From positions 1 to 57,730 of the forward strand of contig JAULZZ010000081.1 of the NCBI GenBank assembly GCA_032117095.1: DNA of 57,730 nucleotides, written 5' to 3'. This DNA is from REEB470 sp032117095. Its GTDB lineage: Bacteria; Bacillota; Bacilli; Paenibacillales; YIM-B00363. Made by a program: the position numbers and the translations under genes. Positions 25,701 to 35,100 of the stretch are shown one piece after another (the first letter of the stretch is position 1; every line of letters starts with the position of its first letter). Below the pieces are notes generated by a model. That model did not search any database, was not told the origin of the DNA, and was given only the letters and a program-made list of their open reading frames with translations.

Positions 25701-26457
25701 TATTTTTTAGCGCTACATCGACCGTCGTATTGCCAATGGGCGCTTTGGTAATCGAAGCCAAGGGAAGCCCCACAAAATGCAAATAGGAGTTGGCAAACGT
25801 AGGAACAAGCGCCGAAACCGCATCAGGGAAGGAGGATGTTGTGATGTTTTCCTTGTCAGGGAACAGCGTAAACACCGCTTCATTGTAAAAGATTTCGTCG
25901 TCGGGACTTCCGTTTGATGCAATCATCGTACGCCTGTGGGAGAGGGAAAAACGAAACGTTTCCCGATCTTTGAACAAGACGTTTTCCGGCATTGCCTCAT
26001 TTGCGCCACTTGCATTGCGTTTTTTTATCTCAAAAGAGATGACCTTGTCCAAGAGCGTTTTTTTATAAATAGACGTATCATTTATATAAGAATATGTTTT
26101 GTCTGCGAACTTCGAGGCATCTAGGAGATGGAAATGGCTCAGAGATTTGGTACCCTTCGTCGCATCAATCGTCTGCAAGACAAGCGTACGGTATTGCTCG
26201 TCCTTCTTGTACCGCCATTCCGTGTAGTCTGGGTGCTCAAAATAAATAATTTGCGCTGCGCGTGAGAGTTCACTGGTGAGCGTATTGAGAACGGTCACAG
26301 TCGTTTGGTCGTCATCCGTCTGCGATGCGCTGTCTTGGCTGAGCCCTGTAATTTGAGCGAAAGCAACATAGGCACCGCCTAATATAAACGAGGAGATGAA
26401 GATGACGGCCAACATTTCCAAAATGGTGGCGCCTCTTTCGACACGTCGTATGTACAT
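22750..26457 (-). CDS. Prepilin-like protein with two FGE/C-type-lectin-fold domains and four repeat modules
   Basis: The gene encodes 1235 residues from ATG 26457 (minus-strand GAGGGGAGTCC upstream). The frame is open 41 codons further, but only this start gives a type IV prepilin leader. That leader is a short basic peptide, G9, then A10-T-I-L-E14 with the conserved +5 glutamate, and a hydrophobic helix to about residue 35. Residues 36-230 resemble a minor pseudopilin (SELSRAAQIIYF). An FGE-sulfatase-type domain spans about 240-496 (WRDAIVWLNAW, NGYRLPTNIEWE, EVRGGS, GIRPY). Four modules of about 100 residues follow, each with a YTA..Y-type strand and ending FPKT or FAPT. A second FGE domain spans about 945-1235 (GYRLPTDVEWEMAARW, SLRGGSF, SFRIAQ). 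FGE catalytic cysteines are absent. It is probably displayed on the surface by a pilus-like system that is not in this window. Confidence 0.75.
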   Translation of the reverse strand: MYIRRVERGATILEMLAVIFISSFILGGAYVAFAQITGLSQDSASQTDDDQTTVTVLNTLTSELSRAAQIIYFEHPDYTEWRYKKDEQYRTLVLQTIDATKGTKSLSHFHLLDASKFADKTYSYINDTSIYKKTLLDKVISFEIKKRNASGANEAMPENVLFKDRETFRFSLSHRRTMIASNGSPDDEIFYNEAVFTLFPDKENITTSSFPDAVSALVPTFANSYLHFVGLPLASITKAPIGNTTVDVALKNIRVGETELPYWLWYSVRQIAESRSEKYTFSNAGTEGNTGIGGEKPGIVFGQPVTNIAWRDAIVWLNAWSEIHRLNPVYRDKSGNVLRNASMVQQDNVVQSIENGYRLPTNIEWEVTARWLGSTNSLQGDLATEKIKTREGGTPYYWTPSSYASGATSSTDSNAVSWTAKNATKTQLSKSLRMNKANLFDISGNVAEFLFSQHPTSVNYREVRGGSYNTNKYAISETDYVQFNAKQSAVGIRPYKTDTPNTLVKTIAIPSPVYGEDAVLFIETEQYTSLVSWAPALKNGKTFDPNTSYTATFQLVLKNGYSATALPNDYFSVAGATTTTHTPDILTFSATFPKTASVQNTIDLGFVPSAGLTPPDSVLIPDPNTGAPLYTATVKWNPALPKISKKFAPETTYTAKIILTPVAGYTPYISANSLLVKDAVAVSHSEKKDYSVDTRLFVEATFPETEKTIENGTISIIPPKTDAKPTTKITSTKAFAGTIAWKGDFTADGKFDAEKTYEATITIVPTKGFTLIGTTNGFFTVPAAKTSAYTAESSTVTATFAPTKARNTVKPVPKSTKIELLLVKPRAFFTPQGKITNLDGWTSSDITWKIGANEVTKKPGSSEYEPFKGDTVYTAEFTVTPPYLFAMTTPPVFEIKNASSVTYDSATKKIVATFPKTLNLSLDIQVLSTVPTNISPVSNSIPLNTTVDKAFLASLSSAYAIVPASKVTMFPLGMNDALVPVTLPDFKIGKTEVSYRLWYDVRNWAESEGYVFEYTGQEGSTSNVSSPTDAQFEPVTFVSWRDMIVWLNAMSESENFPAVYRDLAGNILKDATDVAAMSQVVANEGNKGYRLPTDVEWEMAARWIGSSPPAGGGGLMTERIVTTEQDPTNKAAPLVRYYWTPGQYASGAKENTTISTATQAVAWYDVLKNAAIGQLTPNLLGIYDMSGNMWERTWEKSLRGGSFKTDVSTVRLSALRIGDRGGADEHVSFRIAQTL

Positions 26458-26819
26458 GATAGCAGGACTCCCCTCATCATTTCTCGGTACAACGATAAAA
26501 ATGATTTTTTGTGGATAATCATATGCTAGAAAAAATGCAATTTTGTTGAGAAGTAATATTATTTTAACGGATACGACCATTCATGACAACTACAATTTAC
26601 GCAAGTATAAAAGTTCACCCATTGCAACGGATATTTCATCGCATGGTCGTACAGCGTAGGAGGGTAGTTTCGAGGGGGGGGAGAGTAGCCAATGTGCAAC
26701 GTACACACAAACGTAAAATGACATTTTACTATTTTTCCCATATTGACTTGTTTGTTGGAATTCTAGTATACTACGGTTAGTAAGGAAGAAAGTATCGTAG
26801 AGGATAACATTCGGGGGGG
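26458..26819. other. Divergent intergenic region between the prepilin-FGE gene and sigH
   Basis: No gene is supported. It holds the sigH promoter at 26743-26772, a run of eight G at 26674-26681, and a seven-G run directly before the sigH start. No clear promoter for the minus-strand gene was identified, although AT-rich tracts occur at about 26500-26580. Confidence 0.5.
26743..26772 (+). promoter_or_regulatory. Promoter of sigH
   Basis: TTGACT (26743-26748) and TATACT (26767-26772) are separated by 18 bp, 48 bases upstream of the sigH start. Confidence 0.6.
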
Positions 26820-27515
26820 ATGAAGGTGCACATCGACTCCGAAATACAAGGCAACGTCCATTATGAATACCCTGCTTTGTCGGATGAACAGCTCGTAGAT
26901 TTGGTGCGAAATGACAATATAGACGCATTAGAAACGCTCATCATGCGGTATCGGAACACCGTGCGTGCAAAGGCGCGAACGTATTTTTTGGTCGGCGCAG
27001 ACCGTGAAGACATCGTCCAAGAAGGCATGATTGGGTTGTACAAATCCATTCGCGACTTTCGCGGAGACAAGTTGACCTCATTTCGAGGATTTGCGGAGCT
27101 GTGTATTACGCGCCAGATGATTACGGCGATCAAGTCGGCAACACGCCAAAAGCACATGCCACTCAATGGCTACGTTTCATTGGACAAGCCAATATTTGAA
27201 GAAGAATCTGAGCGAACGTTGCTTGACGTAATTAGTCAGGCGACCCCGTCGGATCCAGAAGAAATGTTCATTCACCGCGAAGATTACCTCAAACTCGAGC
27301 ATCGCATCGCTGAAGTGTTAAGTGGTTTGGAACGGCAAGTGTTGCAACTATACATTGATGGGCGCACGTATCAAGAAATCGCTGAAGATTTGCGACGCCA
27401 CGTCAAGTCGATAGACAACGCATTGCAACGCATCAAACGGAAGCTCGAAAGATATTTAACCCAGCAGCGCGAAGCGACTGTGGCAAACGAGGGTCAAACG
27501 AAAAATGCACAGTAG
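26820..27515 (+). CDS. sigH: RNA polymerase sigma-H factor (Spo0H)
   Basis: This 231-residue sigma-70-family factor directs early sporulation and competence transcription. Region 2 contains RYRNTVRAKARTYFLVGADR, DIVQEGMIGLYKSIRDFRG and ELCITRQMITAIKSATRQKH, nearly identical to Bacillus SigH. Region 4 contains QLYIDGRTYQEIAEDLRRH and KSIDNALQRIKRKLE. Start ATG 26820 abuts a G-run; GTG 26826 would have that run as a well-spaced ribosome-binding site and is a good alternative. Its place before rpmG-secE-nusG is the standard Bacilli order, although the usual yacP/rlmB neighbours are replaced by the prepilin-FGE gene. Its presence indicates a spore-forming lineage. Confidence 0.95.
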   Translation: MKVHIDSEIQGNVHYEYPALSDEQLVDLVRNDNIDALETLIMRYRNTVRAKARTYFLVGADREDIVQEGMIGLYKSIRDFRGDKLTSFRGFAELCITRQMITAIKSATRQKHMPLNGYVSLDKPIFEEESERTLLDVISQATPSDPEEMFIHREDYLKLEHRIAEVLSGLERQVLQLYIDGRTYQEIAEDLRRHVKSIDNALQRIKRKLERYLTQQREATVANEGQTKNAQ

Positions 27516-27651
27516 CAATCGGTACCCTCTTCTATTTGTGTAGTGAAAAGCATGCCGTTCTTTGACTAAACGGGGGAAGGGGGCGTTGAAGTACGCACGA
27601 TGCCACCTGCGCCTCTGCTAAAAAGATTGCTCATTTAAGTCGTATGTGCAG

Positions 27652-27680
27652 TTGACAAACACAGCATGAGATGATAAAGT
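27652..27680 (+). promoter_or_regulatory. Promoter of the rpmG-secE-nusG unit
   Basis: TTGACA (27652-27657) and TAAAGT (27675-27680) are separated by 17 bp, about 110 bases upstream of rpmG. Confidence 0.5.
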
Positions 27681-27787
27681 ATGCACAGTAGCGACGATGT
27701 GCTGCTTTTTTTGTGTGCGGAAGTTTATGGGAATGGCTGTTGTGACGCAGTAGACCATGGAGAGAACACAGGCGGGGGTGAACAAAG

Positions 27788-27937
27788 ATGCGAATCATCG
27801 TGACGATGGCGTGCACCGTGTGCAAATCTCGCAATTATACGACAACGAAAAACAAGCGTACGCACTCCGAACGTGTGGAGTTAAAGAAATATTGCGTTTA
27901 CTGCAATGCACATACTGTGCATCGTGAGACACGCTAA
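27788..27937 (+). CDS. rpmG: 50S ribosomal protein L33
   Basis: The gene encodes 49 residues from ATG 27788, after GGCGGGGGTGAACAAAG. The reading starts MRIIVTMACTVCKSRNY and ends VYCNAHTVHRETR. Two CxxC pairs (C9, C12 and C36, C39) show that this is the zinc-ribbon (C+) form. Zinc-free L33 paralogs are often Zur-controlled, and none is seen in the zinc operon here. Its position directly before secE is standard. Confidence 0.95.
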   Translation: MRIIVTMACTVCKSRNYTTTKNKRTHSERVELKKYCVYCNAHTVHRETR

Positions 27938-27955
27938 GTTTGGGGGAGAGATATC

Positions 27956-28168
27956 GTGTCTTTGCTGGGCAGTGTGAAGCAGCGTTTTAAGTCCATTTTC
28001 GTGTTTTTCGGTGAGTCTTATGGAGAATTAAGGAAAGTCAAATGGCCTACGCGCAAAGAGATGGTCAGCTACACGATCGTCGTATTGATCGTCTGTACTT
28101 TGATGACCTTTTATTTCTATGGGCTTGACTTGGGTATATCGGCAATATTGCGGTCGATCTTCCAGTGA
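27956..28168 (+). CDS. secE: Preprotein translocase subunit SecE
   Basis: This 70-residue single-span membrane protein stabilises the SecY channel. It starts at GTG 27956 after TTTGGGGGAGAGATATC. The conserved amphipathic motif GELRKVKWPTRKEM precedes one transmembrane helix (YTIVVLIVCTLMTFYFYGL). Length and position between rpmG and nusG are typical of Gram-positive bacteria. Confidence 0.95.
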   Translation: MSLLGSVKQRFKSIFVFFGESYGELRKVKWPTRKEMVSYTIVVLIVCTLMTFYFYGLDLGISAILRSIFQ

Positions 28169-28202
28169 GCGGGCATCACAGAAAGTGGGGTGATCACTGA
28201 AT

Positions 28203-28760
28203 ATGGAACCCACCGCAACGCCTCTCGAAAAAGGTTGGTATGTCATCCATACGTATTCTGGGTATGAGAACAAAGTGAAGACGAACCTAGAAAAGCGCGT
28301 CGCATCGATGGAGATGACAGACAAAATTTTTCGCATTCTCGTTCCCACGGAAGAAGAAATTGTGACCAAAGATGGAAAACGAAAAACGGTCACCCGCAAA
28401 GTGTATCCTGGATACGTCCTTGTCGAGATGGTGCAAACAGACGATTCATGGTATGTCGTGCGCAATACGCCAGGTGTTACAGGGTTTGTCGGCTCTACTG
28501 CCGTCGGACAAAAGCCCATTCCATTGTTGCCAGATGAAGTCGATGCGATCTTGCGTCATATGGGCATCGACGAACAGCCACGCTATATCCATGAATTTAC
28601 GTTGCAGTCGAGTGTCCGTGTTACCGCAGGGCCATTCGCCAATTTTGTCGGTACCGTCGAAGAGATTATGGAAGACAGAGGAAAATTGCGTGTACAAGTC
28701 AATATGTTCGGGCGGGATACCCCCGTAGAGCTGGACTTTACCCAAGTCGAAAAAATGTAA
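28203..28760 (+). CDS. nusG: Transcription elongation/antitermination factor NusG
   Basis: This 185-residue factor binds RNA polymerase and affects pausing and termination. The NGN domain starts WYVIHTYSGYENKVKTNLEK and contains KVYPGYVLVEMVQTDDSWY with RNTPGVTGFVG. The C-terminal KOW domain includes VRVTAGPFANFVGTVEEI. The order secE-nusG-rplK is conserved across Bacilli. Confidence 0.97.
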   Translation: MEPTATPLEKGWYVIHTYSGYENKVKTNLEKRVASMEMTDKIFRILVPTEEEIVTKDGKRKTVTRKVYPGYVLVEMVQTDDSWYVVRNTPGVTGFVGSTAVGQKPIPLLPDEVDAILRHMGIDEQPRYIHEFTLQSSVRVTAGPFANFVGTVEEIMEDRGKLRVQVNMFGRDTPVELDFTQVEKM

Positions 28761-28830
28761 CGATACGGTGTGTTGCAGGCAAATCGAAATCTTTTCATTT
28801 CGTATATTCGCCAAGGGAGGTGTAAATACA

Positions 28831-29259
28831 GTGGGAAAAAAAGTCATTAAGATGGTCAAACTGCAAGTGCCTGCGGGAAAAGCCAATCCAGCACCGCCGA
28901 TCGGACCAGCACTCGGTCAAGCCGGGGTCAATATCATGGCATTTTGCAAAGAGTTTAATGCACGCACGCAAGATCAAGCAGGGTTGATCATTCCGGTAGA
29001 GATTACCGTATTCGAAGATCGCTCGTTCACTTTCATCACAAAAACGCCGCCGGCTGCGGTATTGTTGCGTGTTGCTGCGGGCATCGGCAAAGGTTCGGGA
29101 GAGCCCAACAAGAAGAAAGTAGCGACGCTACACCGTGATCAAGTGCGCGCTATTGCAGAACAAAAAATGCCTGACCTCAACGCTACCACGGTCGAAGCTG
29201 CGATGCGTATGGTTGAGGGGACGGCACGTAGCATGGGGATCGTCATTGAGAATGCATGA
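28831..29259 (+). CDS. rplK: 50S ribosomal protein L11
   Basis: The gene encodes 142 residues from GTG 28831 (AAGGGAGGTG upstream). KVIKMVKLQVPAGKANPAPP and IGPALGQAGVNIMAFCKEFN are the highly conserved N-terminal part. The C-terminal rRNA-binding domain includes GSGEPNKKKVATLHRDQV. It forms the GTPase-associated centre with L10/L12. Confidence 0.97.
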   Translation: MGKKVIKMVKLQVPAGKANPAPPIGPALGQAGVNIMAFCKEFNARTQDQAGLIIPVEITVFEDRSFTFITKTPPAAVLLRVAAGIGKGSGEPNKKKVATLHRDQVRAIAEQKMPDLNATTVEAAMRMVEGTARSMGIVIENA

Positions 29260-29325
29260 TGAACCGATCTCGGGTTGAAATGGTGGGAGAAAATAATTTC
29301 TAACCACGCGAAGGAGATGGAAAGC

Positions 29326-30018
29326 ATGGCTCAACCGAGCAAACGTTACCAAGAAGCCGTCAAAATGTTTACGAAAGACCATCTGTACGAACCGCTGGAA
29401 GCCATCACGTTGGTAAAAACGAACGCCAAAGCGAAATTTGATGAGACGATCGAAGTGGCGGTGCGCCTCGGTGTCGACGCCAAAAAACAAGATCAAGCAG
29501 TGCGGGGAGTCGTCGTATTGCCACATGGCACAGGAAAAACCAAGCGTGTTCTCGTATTTGCCAAAGGAGACAAAGCGCGGGAAGCCCAGCAAGCGGGTGC
29601 AGATTATGTTGGAGATTCTGACCTGATTGCTAAAATTCAGCAAGGATGGTTGGATTTCGATGTGTGTGTAGCCACTCCAGATATGATGGGCGAAGTAGGG
29701 AAGCTCGGTAAAATTCTCGGGGGCAAAGGGTTGATGCCGAATCCCAAAGCGGGCACGGTGACCCCAGATGTGACGCGGGCATTGCAAGAGATCAAAGCAG
29801 GGAAGATTGAATTTCGGCTTGATCGTGCTGGACAAATTCACGCACCGATCGGCAAAGCATCTTTTGATGCAGAAAAACTCGCTGCAAACTTAAAAACACT
29901 CATCGAAGCATTGGTGCGGGCAAAACCCGCGACAGCCAAAGGCGTATACCTCAAAGGCATCACGGTAAGCTCCACGATGGGACCTGGTGCGCGCATCCAA
30001 CCGCAACCATACCGGTAA
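29326..30018 (+). CDS. rplA: 50S ribosomal protein L1
   Basis: The gene encodes 230 residues from ATG 29326 after AAGGAGATGGAAAGC. Conserved stretches are FDETIEVAVRLGVDAKKQDQ, RGVVVLPHGTGKTKRVLVFA and GLMPNPKAGTVTPDV. It is the L1-stalk protein and in many bacteria also a translational repressor of the L11-L1 message. Confidence 0.97.
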   Translation: MAQPSKRYQEAVKMFTKDHLYEPLEAITLVKTNAKAKFDETIEVAVRLGVDAKKQDQAVRGVVVLPHGTGKTKRVLVFAKGDKAREAQQAGADYVGDSDLIAKIQQGWLDFDVCVATPDMMGEVGKLGKILGGKGLMPNPKAGTVTPDVTRALQEIKAGKIEFRLDRAGQIHAPIGKASFDAEKLAANLKTLIEALVRAKPATAKGVYLKGITVSSTMGPGARIQPQPYR

Positions 30019-30032
30019 CAAGGCATTACGAT

Positions 30033-30180
30033 GTCGACCGACTTGTAAAAACTAAGTCGTTTCATAGCCCTAGACGCAGGTGCACAACGGTGCTTAATCT
30101 CCTGCCGAGGTACAAACATCACGGGTGTTTTATGTCTTTTGCGCATGCCAAGAGAGAACATGCCGATGTACAAGGGGCCT
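30033..30180 (+). promoter_or_regulatory. L10 (rplJ) leader RNA, autoregulatory element
   Basis: The 285-bp gap before rplJ contains the L10-leader core: AGACGCAGGTGC (30072-30083), then GGTGCTTAATCTCCTGCCGA (30089-30108), in which CAGG pairs with CCTG. A CGACTT/AAGTCG stem precedes it (about 30040-30056). A T-rich tract after GGGGCCTCTTTTTATT (about 30174-30189) could be an attenuator. In this RNA family the L10(L12)4 complex binds the leader and lowers expression of rplJL. Confidence 0.8.
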
Positions 30181-30303
30181 CTTTTTATTAAAAAGTAGGT
30201 TTTTATTCGTTTTGCACGTGCCTTTGTAGGGGCGAATGTTCACGCAAAGAAGATCGCCTGCGATACTGGCTTCGTATCTTTATCCATCTAAGGAGGTGCC
30301 TCC

Positions 30304-30810
30304 ATGCCCAGTGCAAAAGTAATTGCCAAGAAACAAGAAGCAGTCAACGACGTTTCTCAGAAACTCCAACAAAGTGTTTGCTCTATCGTGGCCGATTATC
30401 GCGGGTTGTCTGTTGCCCAAATGACCGATTTGCGTAAGCAATTGCGCGAATCCAACGTCGAATTGCAAGTCATCAAAAACACCCTCGTTCGGCGTGCCGT
30501 TGCGGATACGACATTGCAACCTTTAGAAGAATATTTGGCAGGTCCATCTGCCATTGCATTTAGCAACGACATCGTCGCACCGGCGAAAATTTTAAGCACA
30601 TACGCCAAACGCAATGATAAGTTAAAACTCAAAGGTGGCGTCGTTGAAGGGCGTATTATCAATGAATCACAAATCAAAGCACTTGCGGATTTGCCTTCGC
30701 GCGAAGGATTGCTTTCGATGTTGCTCAGCGTGCTTCAAGCCCCAATGCGCAATTTCGCACTCGCTGTAAAAGCAGTAAGCGAACAAAAAGCAGAGAACAG
30801 CGCCAATTAA
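30304..30810 (+). CDS. rplJ: 50S ribosomal protein L10
   Basis: This 168-residue protein anchors the L7/L12 stalk. ATG 30304 follows AAGGAGGTGCCTCC. The N-terminal RNA-binding domain (VADYRGLSVAQMTDLRKQLR, VIKNTLVRRAV) and the C-terminal stalk-binding helix (LLSVLQAPMRNFALAVKAV) are both present. It is preceded by its leader RNA. Confidence 0.97.
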   Translation: MPSAKVIAKKQEAVNDVSQKLQQSVCSIVADYRGLSVAQMTDLRKQLRESNVELQVIKNTLVRRAVADTTLQPLEEYLAGPSAIAFSNDIVAPAKILSTYAKRNDKLKLKGGVVEGRIINESQIKALADLPSREGLLSMLLSVLQAPMRNFALAVKAVSEQKAENSAN

Positions 30811-30900
30811 AGGCGGGATATGCAGAAATACCCGACAAAAATCCCAAAACAGGGATCTGTCAACCATAAAACAAAAAATTAATTTACGGAGGTTTCACTC

Positions 30901-31266
30901 ATGAGCAAAGAGCAAATTATCGAGACAATCAAAGGGATGTCTGTATTGGAGCTTAATGATTTGGTAAAAGCGATCGAAGAAGAATTTGGTGTCACTGCAG
31001 CGGCGCCGATGGCGATGATGGGGGGAGGCGCTGTCGTTGAGGAAGTCGTCGAACAAACAGAGTTTGATGTTATCTTGACGAGTGCAGGTGCTTCGAAGAT
31101 CAACGTCATCAAAGTCGTGCGCGAAATTACTGGATTGGGCCTCAAAGAAGCAAAAGATGTGGTCGACAATGCACCAAAAGCGATCAAAGAAAAAATTTCC
31201 AAGGAAGATGCAGACAAAATCAAAGGTCAGCTAGAAGCAGCAGGCGCATCCGTCGAAGTGAAGTAG
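30901..31266 (+). CDS. rplL: 50S ribosomal protein L7/L12
   Basis: The gene encodes 121 residues from ATG 30901 after TACGGAGGTTTCACTC. The N-terminal dimerisation helices are MSVLELNDLVKAIEEEFGV, followed by an alanine/glycine hinge (AAAPMAMMGGGA). The C-terminal factor-binding domain is KINVIKVVREITGLGLKEAK. It recruits translation factors. Confidence 0.97.
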   Translation: MSKEQIIETIKGMSVLELNDLVKAIEEEFGVTAAAPMAMMGGGAVVEEVVEQTEFDVILTSAGASKINVIKVVREITGLGLKEAKDVVDNAPKAIKEKISKEDADKIKGQLEAAGASVEVK

Positions 31267-31422
31267 TACGCAGACACACGGCACAAAATTGTTCTTCATG
31301 CGGATCACTGTCTGAAAACATATGCACAGTGAGCTATCCTTTTGTGAGAAAGGAAAAGCAGTTTCACTGACAGTCTAGGTGGATTAAAATCGTGGTTTGT
31401 ACGACAACACGGGGGAGGAACG

Positions 31423-32028
31423 ATGATGACGGAGCATTACTTCACAGTGCATCCGTCTTCCCCCTCAAAACGCAAATGTTTCGAAGCAACGCTATGCAAT
31501 AAGGCGTTTTCATTTTATGCAGATCAAGGGGTATTCTCCAAAAACGGGGTAGATGAAGCAACAAGATTGTTAGTCGAAACCGTGGCAGTACAAAAACAGC
31601 ATACGGTGCTCGACATGGGATGTGGGTATGGCGTTATCGGGATTGCGCTTGCTTCGCAAGTAGCCTGCATAACGATGTGCGACATCAATGAACGAGCGCT
31701 TGGTTTGGCGCGAGACAACGTCGTGCTCAATCGCATTGCCAATGCCACAATACTAAAAAGTGACCAGTATGCATCCCTCCACGGTCAAACGTTTGACATC
31801 GTGGTGATGAATCCGCCGATTCGTGCAGGGAAAAAAATGTTGTATGATCTCCTCGCAGGCGCACGCAACCATCTCACGCATCACGGGTCACTTTGGATTG
31901 TCATACACAAACAACACGGCGCTTTATCGGCAATCGCTTTTCTCGAAAAGACGTATGGCCGCGTTTTTGTCGCCATTCGTCGCAAAGGAATGTACGTGAT
32001 CCAAGCGACGGGATGTCCGCTCGTTTGA
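31423..32028 (+). CDS. Class I SAM-dependent methyltransferase (RsmC-like, YbxB)
   Basis: This 201-residue methyltransferase is of the type found between rplL and rpoB in Bacilli. The cofactor motif is VLDMGCGYGVIGIALA (about residues 62-77), followed by CDINERALGLARDN. The catalytic NPPI motif is in VVMNPPIRAGK, as expected for a base N-methyltransferase acting on guanine in 16S rRNA or a related RNA. GVFSKNGVDEATRLL is the family's substrate-side motif. ATG 31423 follows GGGGGAGGAACG. The exact rRNA target is inferred from family resemblance. Confidence 0.85.
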   Translation: MMTEHYFTVHPSSPSKRKCFEATLCNKAFSFYADQGVFSKNGVDEATRLLVETVAVQKQHTVLDMGCGYGVIGIALASQVACITMCDINERALGLARDNVVLNRIANATILKSDQYASLHGQTFDIVVMNPPIRAGKKMLYDLLAGARNHLTHHGSLWIVIHKQHGALSAIAFLEKTYGRVFVAIRRKGMYVIQATGCPLV

Positions 32029-32195
32029 CACCGTAATTTCTTCGTGCTACGATAGGCGGAGTGAAAGTATGTGAGAAGGCCTATATTTCCTTTGGGTAGT
32101 CGTCGGTGTGGAGACGCAGTGAAACGTGCGCCTCTCGCTTCGATTTTCTATTTTTGCACACAGTATCCACATGGATAGAAAGGGTGGACAGCCAA

Positions 32196-35100
32196 TTGGT
32201 AGGACATGTAGTGCAACTCGGACGAAGATCACGCAGAAGTTACGCCCGTATTCACGAAGTGCTCGATGTGCCGAATCTAATCGAAATTCAACAGCAATCG
32301 TACGATTCTTTCATGGAAACAGGGTTGCGTGAATTGTTGCACGATCTTTCGCCGATCCAAGATTTTGGAGGAAATTTGGCGTTAGAATTTATCGATTATA
32401 CATTGGGGGAACCGAAGTATTCCATTGCCGAGTCCAAAGAACGCGATGCGACATATGCTGCGCCGTTGCGTGTCCGCGTACGTCTCATTAATAAAGAAAG
32501 TGGCGAAGTAAAAGAACAAGAAGTGTTCATGGGTGATTTTCCGCTGATGACCGACACGGGCACGTTTATTATTAATGGTGCAGAGCGTGTCATTGTCAGT
32601 CAGTTGGTACGTAGTCCCAGTGTATATTTCAACACAAAAGTGGATAAGAACGGACGGCGCACCTATACCGCTACGGTCATCCCAAACCGCGGCGCTTGGT
32701 TAGAGTTGGAGTCCGACGTAAAAGACATTGTTTATGTTCGTATCGATCGCACCCGCAAAATTCCAGTTACTGTACTCATTCGGGCGTTAGGCATCGGAAC
32801 CGACGAAGAGATTTTGGCATTGTTTGGCGAAGACCGTTACATGCGGAATACGCTTGAGAAGGACAATACAGATTCTTGCGAAAAAGCGTTGATTGAAATT
32901 TACGAGCGACTTCGTCCCGGCGAACCACCGACGTTGGATAACGCGAGGAACCTACTCTATGCAAGGTTTTTTGACCCAAAACGTTATGATCTGGCAAGCG
33001 TTGGAAGATACAAGGTCAACAAAAAATTACACATAAAAAATAGGCTGTTTAATCAGCGTCTGGCGCAATCCATCGTCGATACTGCTACTGGAGAAGTCAT
33101 CGCAGAAGCGGGGCAAGTGATCGATCGCCGGTTGTTGGATCAAATTGCTGCCCAGCTCGATGGGTCAGTTGCGATGCACCACGTCGGTTTGTCAGGCACA
33201 CTCACGGAGAACAAGGAAGTTGCCTTGCAACGCATTGCGATACAGTCCCCCTCAGAAGAAGGACAGACGTTGTATGTGATCGGGAATGGTCACATTCCGA
33301 AGTCAGCCAAATGCATTACGATCGCAGACATTCTCGCCTCCATTAATTATTACATCAACCTTTTGCATGAGATGGGAACGACGGACGATATCGACCATTT
33401 GGGAAATCGTCGGTTGCGTTCCGTCGGAGAATTGTTGCAAAACCAGTTCCGCATCGGGTTGTCTCGCATGGAACGTGTCGTGCGCGAACGCATGTCCATT
33501 CAAGATACGCAGTCGATTACGCCACAAGCGTTGATCAACATTCGCCCTGTTATCGCCTCGATCAAAGAGTTTTTTGGAAGCTCTCAGCTTTCACAGTTTA
33601 TGGACCAGACGAATCCATTGGCAGAACTTACGCATAAACGCCGTCTTTCTGCCCTCGGACCTGGGGGGCTTACCCGTGAGCGCGCAGGCTTCGAAGTGCG
33701 CGACGTGCACCACTCACACTATGGGCGCATGTGTCCGATCGAGACACCAGAAGGACCGAATATTGGGTTGATCAATTCGCTGTCTTCGTTTGCCAAAATC
33801 AATGAATATGGGTTTATTGAAGCGCCATATCGTTATGTGGATCCCGATACAGGGATTGTTTCGGAAACGATTCATTATATGACAGCAGACGAAGAGGACA
33901 ACTATGTGATCGCACAGGCGAATGCAGCGTTGGCTGCAGACGGTACCTTTGCCCAAGAAATGGTGATTGTGCGGTTCAAAGACGACATTCTCACGTTGCC
34001 ACGAAATCGCGTGGATTATATGGATGTTTCGCCAAAACAAGTCGTGTCGATTGCGACTGCGCTCATTCCTTTCTTGGAAAATGACGACTCCAACCGTGCG
34101 CTGATGGGGTCTAACATGCAACGTCAAGCAGTGCCCTTGCTCATTCCGCAATCTCCGCTCGTCGGTACAGGAATGGAGCACAAAGCCGCCAAAGACTCTG
34201 GGGTGTGCGTCATTGCCCACTGTGATGGCATCATCGAGCGTGTCGCTGCCGATGAGATCATCTTGCGTCAAGTGAGTATGGTCGATGGAAGCCCAGTAAA
34301 AGGCGATGTGCACCATTACAAACTCAGTAAGTTTATCCGTTCAAACCAAGGGACATGCATTAACCAACGCCCACTCGTCCGCAAAGGGGAACAGGTCAAA
34401 GCAGGCGACATTTTGGCGGATGGGCCTTCCACCGAAATGGGTGAATTGGCTCTGGGAAGAAACGTTGTCGTCGCCTTTATGGCATGGGAAGGGTACAACT
34501 ACGAAGATGCCATTTTACTTAGCGAGAAACTCGTCAAAGACGACGTATACACGTCGATTCACATTGAAGAGTACGAATCAGAAGCCCGTGATACAAAGTT
34601 AGGGCCAGAGGAAATCACACGGGACATTCCGAACATCGGCGATGATGTGCTCAAAAATTTAGACGAGCGAGGCATCATTTGTGTCGGTGCAGAAATTAGT
34701 TCGGGCGACATTCTCGTCGGGAAAGTGACGCCCAAAGGCGTCACCGAGCTCTCCGCAGAAGAACGGTTGTTGCACGCCATCTTTGGCGAAAAAGCCCGTG
34801 AAGTGCGGGATACGTCCTTGCGCGTGCCCCATGGAACCGACGGCATTGTCGTGGATGTGCGTGTGTTTACGCGTGAAAATGGCGATGAATTATCTCCAGG
34901 GGTCAATCAGCTCGTCCGCGTATACATTGCGCAAAAACGCAAAATATCCGAAGGCGACAAGATGGCAGGACGTCACGGCAACAAAGGGGTTATCGCCCGC
35001 ATTTTACCCGAAGAAGACATGCCGTTTTTGCCAGACGGGACACCAGTAGAAGTCGTACTCAATCCATTGGGCGTACCGTCACGGATGAACATCGGGCAAG

